A DNA stretch of 49,125 nucleotides from an uncultured Burkholderiaceae bacterium (lineage in GTDB: Bacteria > Pseudomonadota > Gammaproteobacteria > Burkholderiales > Burkholderiaceae_B), in assembly GCA_934525625.1 (NCBI GenBank), contig CAKSZL010000010.1, positions 1-49,125 of the forward strand. The letters are read 5' to 3'. This document shows, piece by piece, positions 1 to 9,959 of this stretch. Numbering within the stretch: position 1 is the stretch's first letter; each line of letters begins with the position of its first letter. The notes below the pieces were generated by a model, which saw only the letters and a program-made list of their open reading frames with translations, was not told where the DNA came from and ran no database searches. The translations under genes and the position numbers were made by a program.

Positions 1-1071
1 AATACCTGGTACAGCATCCAAGCCCGGACTACCGGCAACGCCAACACCATCACAACCTACATCCATGACGAGATTGGCACCGGGGGCGTGACCTCCGATC
101 AATTCGTCCAGGAACTCGACCAAGCAGCCAAGCACACCTCCAACGTGTTCCTATCCATCAATAGCCCTGGCGGGGACGTGTTCGCCGCCATAGCCATCTA
201 CAACGCCCTACAGCGCTACCAAGGCAAGATCACAGCGCAGGTGGATGGGGTAGCAGCGTCTGCCGCATCCTTGATACTCATGGCCGCTTCCCACATCCGC
301 ATGCCGGAAAACACCATGATCATGATTCATGAACCGTGGACGGTCACCGGGGGCGGCGCTGAAGACTTGCGCCGCCAGGCCGACATGATGGACAAGGTGA
401 AGGCCAGCTTCGTGGCCGCCTACGTCAAGCGCAGCAAGCAGCCCGAGCAAGAAATCATCCGCATGATGGAAGAAACCACCTGGCTGGATGCTTTCGAAGC
501 CCAGCGCCTGGGGTTTTGCGATGAGATTGTCGACCCCGAGCGTATCGCCGCATCCGCACAAGCCACGGCCTTGCTGGCCAAGTACAAGGGAGCGCCCAGC
601 GCCCTGCTAGCCAGCATGCAGCGGGGTCAACGCCAAGGGGACAAGCAAAGCGCCTCCGCACCTCAAAGCATGGCTGAATATGTATTCGCCGAATGCCGCA
701 GCCGTCACATTCCCCATCTTGCCGAAACCATCCTGGCCGCCAGCACAACAGACGAACCCAAGGCGAAAGTGCAGCAGCGCATCGCGCACGCCCATGAGGT
801 GGCCGGGCTGTGCATGACGGCAAAGAAACGAGACCTGGCCACCGGCTTCATCCGAGCGGGGCTGGACATTGAGCAGGTGCGCACCAGGCTGTTCGATATC
901 ATCGTCAGCGAGAGCGAGGCTATCGTCATCAGCAACATCCAACCGGGTGAAGGAATATCCGGGGGCGCCAGGGGCGTCACTGATATGGATAGCTTGAAAG
1001 AGAAGGTCTATGCCGATCGGAAAACCGGGGGGCGCGAGAACCCCGCACACGAAGGCAGTGAATCGGACTGA
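1..1071 (+). CDS. ClpP-type phage prohead protease, 5' end cut by the window
   Basis: The reading frame is open from base 1, and the residues before the GTG at 88 (WYSIQA..., DEIG..GV) match the usual N-terminal strand of ClpP-like prohead proteases, so the gene starts upstream of the window. The core shows INSPGGDVFAA, then GVAASAAS with the likely nucleophile Ser, IHEPW with the likely His, and LDAFEAQRLGFCDEI, the usual C-terminal part of the fold. Such serine peptidases mature the scaffold and capsid of HK97-like phages. About 170 further residues follow the protease core and are rich in Gln/Ala/Ser. No capsid gene follows: next come gene-free DNA and a tRNA-like attachment core. This gene therefore belongs to a different, probably decayed or satellite-like, element from the large prophage further right. 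Confidence 0.85.
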   Translation, partial: NTWYSIQARTTGNANTITTYIHDEIGTGGVTSDQFVQELDQAAKHTSNVFLSINSPGGDVFAAIAIYNALQRYQGKITAQVDGVAASAASLILMAASHIRMPENTMIMIHEPWTVTGGGAEDLRRQADMMDKVKASFVAAYVKRSKQPEQEIIRMMEETTWLDAFEAQRLGFCDEIVDPERIAASAQATALLAKYKGAPSALLASMQRGQRQGDKQSASAPQSMAEYVFAECRSRHIPHLAETILAASTTDEPKAKVQQRIAHAHEVAGLCMTAKKRDLATGFIRAGLDIEQVRTRLFDIIVSESEAIVISNIQPGEGISGGARGVTDMDSLKEKVYADRKTGGRENPAHEGSESD

Positions 1072-1595
1072 ACAAGCCCTTAACCATCTGTTATGCGAGC
1101 CAAGCCCACTGTCATCAGACGATGGGCCTGGAGCTTTCAAGCTGCTGCCGTGAAGCGGCTTGCTGCTCCCTCGACGACCCTTGCACCCCTTTTGTCACTT
1201 TTGGCACTGCCCCAGGTAGCCATATTTCCATTTTCACGAGCGCCGGGGGCCCCTGGCGGCAACTGTCCGGTAAGGGTAATTCGGACCCCGCGCTATCTCT
1301 GTTCACGAGTCTGCCATAGGGGTGATAATAATAATTGTGGGGCCATGTCAGACGAAATAGGACTCCCTGAGCTTTTGAAAATATAACGGGATTCACTCTT
1401 TGCTGGCGTCCCAGGGTACAGAGGCAGGGACGTTACCCGGAAAGTGATTGAGATAAGACCTTGTTGGCAAGGGACGCCGCTGCTCGATACCGCCACGGAA
1501 GCAGTCGTTCTACTTCCCATAAGCAATCCGATTTTTGTACCTGATTTTGTACTTTTAAAAACAAGCTTCCTTGAAACCCGCGAAAATACAAGGTA

Positions 1596-1617
1596 TTCGA
1601 GTCTCGCCGTCGCACCA
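1596..1617 (+). other. tRNA 3'-end-like attachment core (putative attR)
   Basis: The stretch begins TTCGAGT (T-loop-like) and ends CGCACCA, as in the 3' end of a tRNA that encodes CCA. The upstream bases do not pair as a T-stem, and the fragment is one base short of the standard 23-nt distance from T54 to A76, so no complete tRNA is present. The CTCGC and CACCA elements resemble the ends of leucine tRNAs, but I cannot assign it. A typical tRNA-type terminator follows at once, which fits an element that integrated into a tRNA 3' end and left this copy at its far boundary. Confidence 0.5.
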
Positions 1618-1623
1618 AGATTC

Positions 1624-1656
1624 AAAGGCCAGGATGCTTCCTGGCCTTTTTATTTT
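1624..1656 (+). terminator. factor-independent terminator after the tRNA-like core
   Basis: Perfect 11-bp stem AAAGGCCAGGA / TCCTGGCCTTT with a TGCT loop, followed by a T-rich run. It probably was the terminator of the host tRNA whose 3' end was displaced by integration. Confidence 0.8.
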
Positions 1657-1768
1657 GGCTCGCATCCAACAGGCCTAGCCATGTTCGGCCACCAAACCGC
1701 CAACCGCTTGCGTTTCGTTGTTATGATGCCAGCGGCACCCCCTCCCACAGACCTTCTTCCCTCGCTCG

Positions 1769-2650
1769 ATGTCTTCTTCCCATTCCCGCATTCCACTGGG
1801 CATCACCTGTATTACCGGCGGCATTTTCTGCCTGACAATCAGCGATACGCTGGCCAAATGGCTGGGGAATATTTATTCCCCGATGCAGATTCTGTTTCTA
1901 CGCGGCGGGCTGGCGGCGGTTGTCCTGCTGGGGCTGGCGGCGATGGTCGGTGGCGGGAGGGCTTTGACGACCCGGCATCTGGGCATACATCTGCTGCGTG
2001 GCGCCTTGAATGTGATGACCGCGTATTGCTTTTACCTGAGCCTGACCATGCTGCCCCAGGCCGAAGCTACGGCCATTGCGTTCAGCGCGCCGTTTTTCGT
2101 CACCATTATTTCGGTGCTGTTCCTGAAGGAGAAGGTTGCGCTGGGCGGGTGGCTGGCGCTGCTTACCGGTTTTGCCGGGGTGATGCTAGTGGTGCGGCCC
2201 AGCCCCACGCATATGCAGTGGGCGGCGCTGCTGCCGCTGGCGACGGCTTTGGGCTATGCGGTCATGATGACGACTGCGCGCTACATCAAGGCGCAGGAAA
2301 GCATGCTGACGATGATGCTTTATCTGGCGCTGGGCCAGGCCGTGTTCGCGGGTCCGTTGTCGGCCTGGATGTGGGAACCTATTCAAAGCGGGCATATGCT
2401 GGGCTTTGCCGGCATTGCCTTGTTCAGTACCTTGGGGCTGGGCTTGATTACGCAGGCTTTCCGTGTGGCGCCGGCTTCGGTGGTCGCCCCCTTCGACTAT
2501 AGCGGGCTGATCTGGGCGGCGATGTTGGGTTGGCTGGTCTGGCAGGAGATTCCTTCCCCCTGGTTTTATGCAGGCGCCGTATTGATCGCGGGCAGCGGTA
2601 TTTACGTGGCGCTGTTCCATCACCGCGAGGATAAGAAGGCAGCGCCCTGA
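1769..2650 (+). CDS. EamA/DMT-superfamily inner-membrane transporter
   Basis: A 293-residue, very hydrophobic protein with about ten predicted membrane segments in two repeated halves, the standard size and layout of drug/metabolite (EamA) transporters. Typical features are the first-repeat end FLKEKVALGGWLALLTGFAGV and the second-repeat WLVWQEIPSPWFYAGAVLI. The substrate cannot be told from sequence; relatives export amino acids or metabolites. The stop lies 3 bp before the next gene, a GST, so the two probably form a small operon. The ATG at 1769 lacks a strong ribosome binding site, but the first membrane segment follows at the expected distance. Confidence 0.88.
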   Translation: MSSSHSRIPLGITCITGGIFCLTISDTLAKWLGNIYSPMQILFLRGGLAAVVLLGLAAMVGGGRALTTRHLGIHLLRGALNVMTAYCFYLSLTMLPQAEATAIAFSAPFFVTIISVLFLKEKVALGGWLALLTGFAGVMLVVRPSPTHMQWAALLPLATALGYAVMMTTARYIKAQESMLTMMLYLALGQAVFAGPLSAWMWEPIQSGHMLGFAGIALFSTLGLGLITQAFRVAPASVVAPFDYSGLIWAAMLGWLVWQEIPSPWFYAGAVLIAGSGIYVALFHHREDKKAAP

Positions 2651-2653
2651 ATT

Positions 2654-3322
2654 ATGATCAACACGCCTTTACCCGTTCTGTATTCGTTCCGGCGCTGCCC
2701 TTACGCCATGCGCGCGCGGCTGGCCATCGCCGCCGCGCAGCAGACGTGTGAACTGCGGGAAGTCAGCCTGAAGACCAAACCGGCCGAGATGATGGCGGCC
2801 TCCTCCAAGGCTACCGTGCCAGTGTTGGTGCTGCCGGGCGGCGCAGTCGTGGATGAAAGCCTGGACATCATGCTGTGGGCGCTGTCGCGCAACGACCCGG
2901 TCGGCTGCCTGCCCGCCGCTGCGGATCGCGGCGCCATGCTGGAACTGATCGCACAGAACGACGGCCCTTTCAAAGCCAAACTCGATCGCTACAAGTATCC
3001 CAACCGCTACCCCGAAGACCTTAACGGCCCGCATGCCCGCGACGCCGCCCTGCTCTGGCTGCAAACCCTGAATCAGAGGCTGGCTGACCAGCCCTGGCTG
3101 TTCGGCCAACGCCGAACACTGGCCGATATGGCCATCGCTCCCTTCATACGCCAATTCGCCCACACCGACCGGGCCTGGTTCGATGGCCAGCCTCTGCCGC
3201 ACTTGCAGCAATGGCTGGAAGCTTTTCTGGCCAGCCCGAATTTTGTCCAGGTGATGGAGAAGTACGAACCGTGGATACCGGGGGATAAACCGATAAGCTT
3301 TCCGCCCGACATGGCGGATTGA
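2654..3322 (+). CDS. glutathione S-transferase family protein
   Basis: 222 residues with an N-terminal thioredoxin-fold domain (residues about 8-80, motif RRCPYAMRARLAI, with Cys in the position used by omega/beta-like GSTs, and VPVLVLP with the cis-Pro that contacts glutathione). A helical C-terminal domain contains LADMAIAPFIRQFA. The family conjugates or reduces electrophiles with glutathione in the cytosol; the specific substrate is unknown. It starts 3 bp after the transporter stop and is probably co-transcribed with it. Confidence 0.88.
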   Translation: MINTPLPVLYSFRRCPYAMRARLAIAAAQQTCELREVSLKTKPAEMMAASSKATVPVLVLPGGAVVDESLDIMLWALSRNDPVGCLPAAADRGAMLELIAQNDGPFKAKLDRYKYPNRYPEDLNGPHARDAALLWLQTLNQRLADQPWLFGQRRTLADMAIAPFIRQFAHTDRAWFDGQPLPHLQQWLEAFLASPNFVQVMEKYEPWIPGDKPISFPPDMAD

Positions 3323-3422
3323 GCACGGGACCGATCTAGGTTGGCAGACGCGTGTGAACGACGTCATGCGGGAATAGCTGCGCCTGCGGCGTCCGTAAGC
3401 CAAGCACGCAGAGAGCACATCT

Positions 3423-3467
3423 GGAAAGCAACAAGGCCGCTCACAAGAAGCGGCCTTGTTGCTTTCC
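3423..3467. terminator. bidirectional terminator between the GST gene and pnp
   Basis: A perfect 19-bp inverted repeat (GGAAAGCAACAAGGCCGCT and its complement) with a 7-nt loop lies between two convergent genes. It can serve both the GST unit and the leftward pnp transcript. Flanking T-runs are short. Confidence 0.75.
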
Positions 3468-3498
3468 GGGGCGGCAAAACCGCCCCTGAAATTGCACG

Positions 3499-5640
3499 TC
3501 AGGCAGGTTGCACAGGCGCCGTAGGGCCGCCCTGGGCTTCGATGCCGCCGATGGCTTTCATGGACAGGCGCAGGCGACCTTTGTCATCGGCTTCGATGAC
3601 TTTGATGCGCACGACCTGGCCCACTTTGAGCACGTCGTTGATATTGTTGATGCGGTAGTTGGCGATTTCGGAGATGTGCAGCAGGCCGTCGCGGCCGGGC
3701 AGCACTTGCACGATGGCGCCGAAATCCAGCAGGCGCAGCACGGGGCCTTCGTAGTCCTGGCCCACTTCGACGTCGGCGGTCAGTTCCTTGATGCGGCGCT
3801 CGGCTTCGTGGGCCTTGTCGAGGTCGGCGCTGGCGATGGTGATGGTGCCGTCTTCGCCGATGTCGATTTGCGTGCCGGTTTCTTCGGTGAGCGCGCGGAT
3901 GGTGGCGCCGCCCTTGCCGATGACGTCACGAATCTTCTCGGGGTTGATCTTGACCGTCAGCATGCGCGGGGCGTAGGCCGACAGCTCGGTGCGCGAACCG
4001 TCGAGGGCTTCGCCCATCTTGCCCAGGATATGCAGACGGCCTTCGCGCGCCTGCGCCAGGGCAACCTGCATGATCTCTTTGGTGATGCCCTGGATCTTGA
4101 TGTCCATTTGCAGCGCGGTGATGCCGTTTTCGGTGCCCGCCACCTTGAAATCCATGTCGCCCAGGTGATCTTCGTCGCCCAGGATGTCGGTGAGCACGGC
4201 GAACTTGCCGCCGTCTTTGATGAGGCCCATGGCCACGCCGGCCACGTGCGCCTTGAGCGGCACGCCGGCGTCCATCATGGCCAGCGAGCCGCCGCACACG
4301 GAAGCCATCGACGAGGAGCCGTTGGATTCGGTGATTTCGGAGACGACGCGGATGGTGTATTGGAAGTCTTCCTGGGCGGGCATCATGGCGATGAGCGCGC
4401 GCTTGGCCAGGCGGCCGTGGCCGATTTCACGGCGCTTGGGCGCGCCGAAGCGGCCGGTTTCGCCGGTGGCGAACGGAGGCATGTTGTAGTGCATCATGAA
4501 GCGGTCGCGGTATTCGCCCATGACCGAGTCGATGATTTGTTCGTCCTGGCGGGTGCCCAGCGTGGCGATGACCAGCGCCTGGGTTTCGCCGCGGGTGAAC
4601 AGCGCGCTGCCGTGCGCGCGGGGCAATACGCCCAGGCGGATGCTGATGGGGCGCACGGTGCGGGTGTCGCGGCCGTCGATACGAGGCTCGCCGCTGAGGA
4701 TCTTGCCGCGCACCAGTTCGGCTTCGAGGTCGAACAGGATATTTTCCACTTCGACGTCGTCGGGCGCATCGTCGCCGCGTGCGTGGGCGTGCTCGGCCAG
4801 CTTGGCCTTGACGTCGGCGTAGACGTTACGCAGTTGCGTGGTGCGCTGCTGTTTTTCGCGGGTGTTGTAGGCGGTGCGCAGGCCTTCGGAGGCTGCGGCG
4901 CGAACGGCCGTGATGAGGGCTTCGTTCTTGACGGGAGGCTGCCAATCCCACTCGGGCTTGCCGGCGTCGGCCACCAGGTCGTGGATGGCGTCGATGGCGG
5001 CCTGCATTTGGTCGTGGCCGAAGGTGACGCCGCCCAGCATGACGTCTTCGGGCAGTTCCTGGGCTTCGGATTCAACCATCAGCACGGCGGCTTCGGTGCC
5101 GGCGACGACCAGGTTGAGCTTGGATTGCGCCAGTTGCGAAACCGTGGGGTTAAGCACGTACTGGCCGTCGACGTAGCCCACGCGGGCGGCGCCGATGGGG
5201 CCGTTGAATGGAATGCCCGAAATGGCCAGCGCGGCCGAAGCGCCCAGCATGGCGGCGATGTCAGGGTCGACTTCAGGGTTGACCGACAGCACGTGGATGA
5301 TGACCTGCACGTCGTTGTAGAAGCCCTCGGGGAACAGCGGACGCAGGGGGCGGTCGATCAGGCGCGAGGTAAGGGTTTCTTTTTCGGAGGGCTTGCCTTC
5401 GCGCTTGAAGAAGCCGCCGGGAATGCGGCCGGCGGAGTAGGTTTTCTCGACGTAGTCGACGGTAAGGGGGAAGAAGTCCTGGCCGGGCTTGGGTTTCTTG
5501 GCGGCGACCACTGTCGCCAACACAACGGTGTCTTCGATGGAAACCACGACGGCGCCGGACGCCTGGCGCGCCATTTCGCCGGTTTCGAGCACGACGGTAT
5601 GCTGGCCGTACTGGAAGGATTTGGCCACTTTATTGAACAT
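3499..5640 (-). CDS. pnp: polyribonucleotide nucleotidyltransferase (PNPase)
   Basis: 713 residues, the normal length. The enzyme degrades RNA 3' to 5' by phosphorolysis and is a core part of the RNA degradosome. Domain order is complete: first RNase PH domain (about 1-145), helical linker, second RNase PH domain (about 315-545, with [17 protein letters not shown] and a catalytic-site [15 protein letters not shown] region), KH domain (about 555-615, GxxG as GKGG) and S1 domain (about 622-690, [21 protein letters not shown]). It lies just downstream of rpsO on the same strand, the near-universal proteobacterial arrangement. A hairpin in the intergenic gap probably serves RNase III processing and autoregulation. 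Confidence 0.98.
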   Translation of the reverse strand: MFNKVAKSFQYGQHTVVLETGEMARQASGAVVVSIEDTVVLATVVAAKKPKPGQDFFPLTVDYVEKTYSAGRIPGGFFKREGKPSEKETLTSRLIDRPLRPLFPEGFYNDVQVIIHVLSVNPEVDPDIAAMLGASAALAISGIPFNGPIGAARVGYVDGQYVLNPTVSQLAQSKLNLVVAGTEAAVLMVESEAQELPEDVMLGGVTFGHDQMQAAIDAIHDLVADAGKPEWDWQPPVKNEALITAVRAAASEGLRTAYNTREKQQRTTQLRNVYADVKAKLAEHAHARGDDAPDDVEVENILFDLEAELVRGKILSGEPRIDGRDTRTVRPISIRLGVLPRAHGSALFTRGETQALVIATLGTRQDEQIIDSVMGEYRDRFMMHYNMPPFATGETGRFGAPKRREIGHGRLAKRALIAMMPAQEDFQYTIRVVSEITESNGSSSMASVCGGSLAMMDAGVPLKAHVAGVAMGLIKDGGKFAVLTDILGDEDHLGDMDFKVAGTENGITALQMDIKIQGITKEIMQVALAQAREGRLHILGKMGEALDGSRTELSAYAPRMLTVKINPEKIRDVIGKGGATIRALTEETGTQIDIGEDGTITIASADLDKAHEAERRIKELTADVEVGQDYEGPVLRLLDFGAIVQVLPGRDGLLHISEIANYRINNINDVLKVGQVVRIKVIEADDKGRLRLSMKAIGGIEAQGGPTAPVQPA

Positions 5641-5666
5641 GGGAATTTATATCCTTGAAAATGAAA

Positions 5667-5707
5667 AACCGTGTACACAGCGCCCGACAGGCGCCGCATA
5701 CACGGTT
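5667..5707 (-). promoter_or_regulatory. rpsO-pnp intergenic hairpin
   Basis: The arms AACCGTGTA and TACACGGTT (9 bp) enclose a second GC-rich pairing GCGCC/GGCGC. Position and form match the stem-loop between rpsO and pnp of other proteobacteria, which acts as a partial terminator and as an RNase III target for PNPase autoregulation. The function here is inferred from that precedent. Confidence 0.65.
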
Positions 5708-5735
5708 GCACATGAATGGGGTTGCTGCCCCGGAT

Positions 5736-6005
5736 TCACTTGCGCAGGCCGAGTTTTTCGATCAGTGCGCGGTAGGAATCAGGGCTACGGCCCTTCAGGT
5801 AGTCGAGCAGTTTGCGACGGCGGCTGACCATGCGCAGCAGGCCGCGGCGCGAGTGGTGGTCTTTCTTGTGCTCTTTGAAGTGGCCGGTGAGCTCGTTGAT
5901 GCGAGCCGTAAGCAAAGCGACCTGGACTTCGGGGGAACCCGTGTCGCCCTGGGCGCGTTGGAACTGTGCAACGATATCGGATTTTTTGATGTCAGCAACG
6001 GACAT
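5736..6005 (-). CDS. rpsO: 30S ribosomal protein S15
   Basis: 89 residues, the exact family length, starting [16 protein letters not shown]. The open frame extends further upstream, but the ATG at 6005 gives the conserved N-terminus. The diagnostic segment [22 protein letters not shown] and C-terminal [22 protein letters not shown] are present. S15 binds 16S rRNA helices 20-22 and bridges to the 50S subunit. It is encoded upstream of pnp in the same transcript. Confidence 0.98.
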   Translation of the reverse strand: MSVADIKKSDIVAQFQRAQGDTGSPEVQVALLTARINELTGHFKEHKKDHHSRRGLLRMVSRRRKLLDYLKGRSPDSYRALIEKLGLRK

Positions 6006-6069
6006 GATTGGTAGACCTCTATGACATGCGCCGGGGCCGAGGTGCCCTGGCGTGGTTTGGTGTAGTAAC

Positions 6070-6094
6070 AAAAAACCAGCTCTCAACGAGCTGG
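6070..6094 (-). terminator. terminator-like hairpin upstream of rpsO
   Basis: CCAGCTC / GAGCTGG (7 bp) followed on the minus strand by TTTTTTG. The only gene upstream on this strand is pssA, far away, so this may stop read-through or act as an attenuator in the rpsO leader. The sequence does not decide between these. Confidence 0.6.
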
Positions 6095-6195
6095 ACAACG
6101 GTTCACCTGTAAAAGGCTTGCAAGATTATAACCAAATTTACGCCGGGACGGCGGCAAGGCTTGAGAACCCCTCTTTGCTGGCGTAGCATAGGTGT

Positions 6196-6723
6196 ATGCC
6201 TTGCTTCAGCCATACGCCCCGCTTTGCGCCCATGGCGCTCGCCGCTGCCGCGGTGATCGCGCTGGCTGGCTGCGCCAACCCCGTCACCATTCCGCCCGGC
6301 ACGCCTTTGACCCAGACGGAAGCGCAACTGGGGCGTCCCAATTATTCGTGCCAACTGCCCGACGGCCGCCAGCGCGTCATCTGGTCGCGCCAGCCTTTCG
6401 GCCAGTTCGCCTGGGGCGCCAACGTCAATGCCGACGGCGGCATAGAAGGCGTTGAGGCCCTGCTGACGGACAAGAACTTTCGCAAGCTGAGCGAGGGCGT
6501 CTGGACGCCCGAGCGCGTGCTGTGCGAATTCGGCCCGCCCGCCGAGAAAAGCGGCGTGGGCCTGCCGTCCAATCTGCAGATCGTCTGGAGCTACCGCTAC
6601 CAGCAGGACGGCGTGTGGAACTCGATGATGCACGTGTACTTCGGCCGGGACGGCCAGCGGGTTACCCGTTTTCATCCGGGCCCCGACCCCATGTACGAAG
6701 AGAAGAACTGGCCGTTCTTCTAG
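6196..6723 (+). CDS. uncharacterised lipoprotein, possibly BamE-like fold
   Basis: 175 residues with a lipoprotein signal peptide: positively charged start, hydrophobic stretch and lipobox LAGC, giving Cys26 as the lipidated residue. The mature part has two similar halves, each with a T-x-x-x-(V/A)-x-x-x-(L/F)G-x-P type start (TQTEAQLGRP; TPERVLCEFGPP), an aromatic strand (VIWSRQPFG; IVWSYRYQQDG) and a final strand before a dG turn. This is reminiscent of BamE/SmpA repeats, but that is an inference. It is encoded opposite to its neighbours. Confidence 0.8.
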   Translation: MPCFSHTPRFAPMALAAAAVIALAGCANPVTIPPGTPLTQTEAQLGRPNYSCQLPDGRQRVIWSRQPFGQFAWGANVNADGGIEGVEALLTDKNFRKLSEGVWTPERVLCEFGPPAEKSGVGLPSNLQIVWSYRYQQDGVWNSMMHVYFGRDGQRVTRFHPGPDPMYEEKNWPFF

Positions 6724-6765
6724 GTTCGATGGCGACCGGGCCGGGTTCGCCCCCCGCCCGGTGCG

Positions 6766-7566
6766 CTACTGGCCAGGCTCCTGATTCGACGATTCCTGCG
6801 CACGGGCCGCGGCGCTGCCCCTGCGCTTGAGCTGGCGCGCGCGACGCAAGCGCCAGGCCATCAGCACCCAGCCCGACAGGCCGTAGATGATGAACAGGCC
6901 GAACAGCATCAAAGGCGGGTCGCTGGACACGAAGACGAACACGGCCACCAGCACCAGCAGCACCCAGAACGGCACGCTGCGCCCCAGCGCGAAGCTTTTG
7001 CCGCTGTAGAACGGCGCGTTCGACACCATGGATAGGCCCGCGTAAACGGTGATGGCGAAGGCCACCCAGGCGATGGTTTCAGGCGGCCAATTCAACTTGT
7101 TGTCGACCGCCACCCAAACGAAGCCCGCCACCAGCGCGGCCGCCGCCGGGCTGGGCAGGCCCTGGAAGAAGCGCTTGTCCACCGTGGCGATGCGGATGTT
7201 GAAGCGCGCCAGGCGCAAGGCCGCACCCACCACGTAGATAAAGGCCGCGAGCCAGCCCCAGCGGCCGAGGTCTTGCATGGCCCATTCGTAGATGACCAGG
7301 GCCGGCGCCACGCCGAAGGAGGTCATGTCGGAGAGCGAATCGTATTGCTCGCCGAAAGCCGACTGGGTATTGGTGAGGCGCGCCACGCGGCCGTCCATGC
7401 CGTCGAACACCATGGCCGCGAAGATGGCGATGGCGGCGATGTCGAAGTTGCCGTCCATGGCCTGGACGACGGCATAGAAGCCCGCGAACAGATTGGCGGT
7501 GGTAAAGGCGTTGGGCAGCAGGTAGATGCTGCGCCGGCGCCGGGTTTCTTCGGTGGTATCAGGCAT
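6766..7566 (-). CDS. pssA: CDP-diacylglycerol--serine O-phosphatidyltransferase
   Basis: 266 residues, integral membrane. It makes phosphatidylserine from CDP-diacylglycerol and serine. The CDP-alcohol phosphatidyltransferase signature D-G-x2-A-R-x8-G-x3-D-x3-D is complete ([11 protein letters not shown] ... [15 protein letters not shown]), near residues 45-75. Several membrane helices follow, then a charged C-terminal tail. The ATG at 7566 overlaps the psd stop by 8 bp, so the two consecutive phosphatidylethanolamine-synthesis genes are translationally coupled. Confidence 0.95.
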   Translation of the reverse strand: MPDTTEETRRRRSIYLLPNAFTTANLFAGFYAVVQAMDGNFDIAAIAIFAAMVFDGMDGRVARLTNTQSAFGEQYDSLSDMTSFGVAPALVIYEWAMQDLGRWGWLAAFIYVVGAALRLARFNIRIATVDKRFFQGLPSPAAAALVAGFVWVAVDNKLNWPPETIAWVAFAITVYAGLSMVSNAPFYSGKSFALGRSVPFWVLLVLVAVFVFVSSDPPLMLFGLFIIYGLSGWVLMAWRLRRARQLKRRGSAAARAQESSNQEPGQ

Positions 7567-8215
7567 GGGGCAGTTCGGCCAGTACGGTACTGGTTGCGCG
7601 CACCTTGTCGCCGATGGCGACCCGGGGACGCGAACCGGGAGGCAGATAGACGTCGACACGCGACCCGAACCGGATGAAGCCGTAACGCTGGCCCTTGTAC
7701 ACCATATCGCCCGTCTTGACATAGCAAAGTATACGACGAGCCACCAGGCCCGCCACCTGCACCGCCGTCACGATGTGCCCATGGGGGGTGCGCAGCACGA
7801 TGGCATTGCGCTCGTTTTCCAGCGAGGCCTTGTCCAGCGCCGCGTTCAGGAAGCTGCCGGCGAAGTATTCGGTGTACTGTATCTCGCCGTCCACGGGGGC
7901 GCGGTTGGAGTGCACGTTGAACACGTTCATGAACACGCTGATTTTCAGGGTGGCGCGGCCCGATTGGTAGGGGTCGGCGCTTTCTTCGATGGCCACGATG
8001 CGGCCGTCGGCCGGGCTGAGCACGTCGAGCTCGCCCTCGGGCGCGGGACGCGCTGGGTCGCGGAAGAACTGCAGCACGAACAGCGCCAGCAGCCACAGCG
8101 GCAGGCTGGCCCAGCTGAAGAAATAGGTGGCCAGCAAGGCCAACACCACGCTGCCCGCCAGGAAGGGCCAGCCCTCACGGGCGATGAGCGGATGAGGATA
8201 AGGAGGAATTTTCAT
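7559..8215 (-). CDS. psd: phosphatidylserine decarboxylase proenzyme (short, pyruvoyl type)
   Basis: 218 residues, matching the short PSD subfamily. It decarboxylates phosphatidylserine to phosphatidylethanolamine. An N-terminal hydrophobic segment (about residues 18-45) anchors it. The conserved [19 protein letters not shown] block is present, as is the self-cleavage site [11 protein letters not shown], where the Ser after Gly becomes the pyruvoyl group. It overlaps pssA and lies downstream of ilvC, from which it is separated by a terminator hairpin, so it may have its own promoter or rely on read-through. Confidence 0.95.
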   Translation of the reverse strand: MKIPPYPHPLIAREGWPFLAGSVVLALLATYFFSWASLPLWLLALFVLQFFRDPARPAPEGELDVLSPADGRIVAIEESADPYQSGRATLKISVFMNVFNVHSNRAPVDGEIQYTEYFAGSFLNAALDKASLENERNAIVLRTPHGHIVTAVQVAGLVARRILCYVKTGDMVYKGQRYGFIRFGSRVDVYLPPGSRPRVAIGDKVRATSTVLAELPHA

Positions 8216-8244
8216 GGCAAGGCACGGGAAAAGTTCTGGACAAG

Positions 8245-8285
8245 CAAAAGCCCCACAACCCGCAAAAACATGCGGTTTGTGGGGC
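8245..8285 (-). terminator. terminator after ilvC
   Basis: GCCCCACAA with its complement TTGTGGGGC forms a strong stem, extended by GCGG pairing, around a short A/T loop. TTTT follows on the minus strand. It lies 35 bp after the ilvC stop, before psd. Confidence 0.8.
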
Positions 8286-8319
8286 GCAAAGGACGGAAGA
8301 GCGGTATCGCCACCCGGCC

Positions 8320-9354
<1,035 letters not shown>

Positions 9355-9447
9355 CTAAGCTTTTATTCGGTTGATGTTCGTTGTTTGGGTGCCGCGGCGC
9401 CGGCTGGCCGGCGATGGCGGCGCGACCGCCCGGCACCCGGATTGTAA

Positions 9448-9939
9448 TTACAATTTCAGGATGCGGTCACCCCGCCCTACTCCCGAGATACCCGTACGCA
9501 CGGTTTCCAGGATGGCGCTGCGGTCCAGCGCCGCGATGAAGGCGTCGATTTTTTCCTGGTCGCCGGTGAGTTCTATGGTGTAGGACTTGTCCGTGACGTC
9601 GATGATGCGGCCCCGGAAGATGTCGGCCATGCGCTTGAGCTCGTCGCGTTCGCGGCCCAGCGCGCGCACCTTGATCATCATCAGTTCGCGCTCGATGTGG
9701 GCGCCCTCGGAGAGGTCGACCACCTTGACGACCTCGATGAGGCGGTTCAGGTGCTTGGTGATCTGTTCGATCACGTCGTCCGAGCCATGCGTGACGATGG
9801 TCATGCGCGACAGCGTGGCGTCTTCGGTAGGCGCCACCGTCAGCGTTTCGATGTTGTAGCCGCGCGCCGAAAACAGGCCCACCACGCGGGACAGCGCACC
9901 GGGCTCGTTTTCCAGCAGTATGGAAATCATGTGTTTCAT
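9448..9939 (-). CDS. ilvN: acetolactate synthase small (regulatory) subunit
   Basis: 163 residues with an N-terminal ACT domain (ISILLENEPGALSRVVGLFSARGYNIE at residues 4-30) that binds valine for feedback inhibition, and the family's C-terminal domain. It lies 20 bp downstream of the large subunit gene in the same operon. The subunit stabilises and regulates the catalytic subunit. Confidence 0.97.
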   Translation of the reverse strand: MKHMISILLENEPGALSRVVGLFSARGYNIETLTVAPTEDATLSRMTIVTHGSDDVIEQITKHLNRLIEVVKVVDLSEGAHIERELMMIKVRALGRERDELKRMADIFRGRIIDVTDKSYTIELTGDQEKIDAFIAALDRSAILETVRTGISGVGRGDRILKL

Positions 9940-9959
9940 AGCTTACCCGTCCTGTACCG

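Larger units (their letters stand above)
1072..1768. other. 697-bp gene-free stretch at the end of an integrated element
   Basis: I see no convincing coding frame here; frames that are open lack ribosome binding sites and protein-like composition. The stretch holds the attachment-core-like sequence and the terminator listed separately. Sequence left of about 1596 is presumably element-derived, and sequence right of it host-derived. Confidence 0.5.

Noticed and set aside
1444..2502. 352-codon open frame over the transporter gene
   Set aside because: It is out of frame with the clear EamA transporter and runs through the tRNA-like core and terminator.
3508..5658. Long open frame opposite pnp
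   Set aside because: It is a mirror of the pnp gene: GC-rich third positions leave the opposite frame open, composition is His/Gly/Ala-rich, and there is no homology to any family I know.
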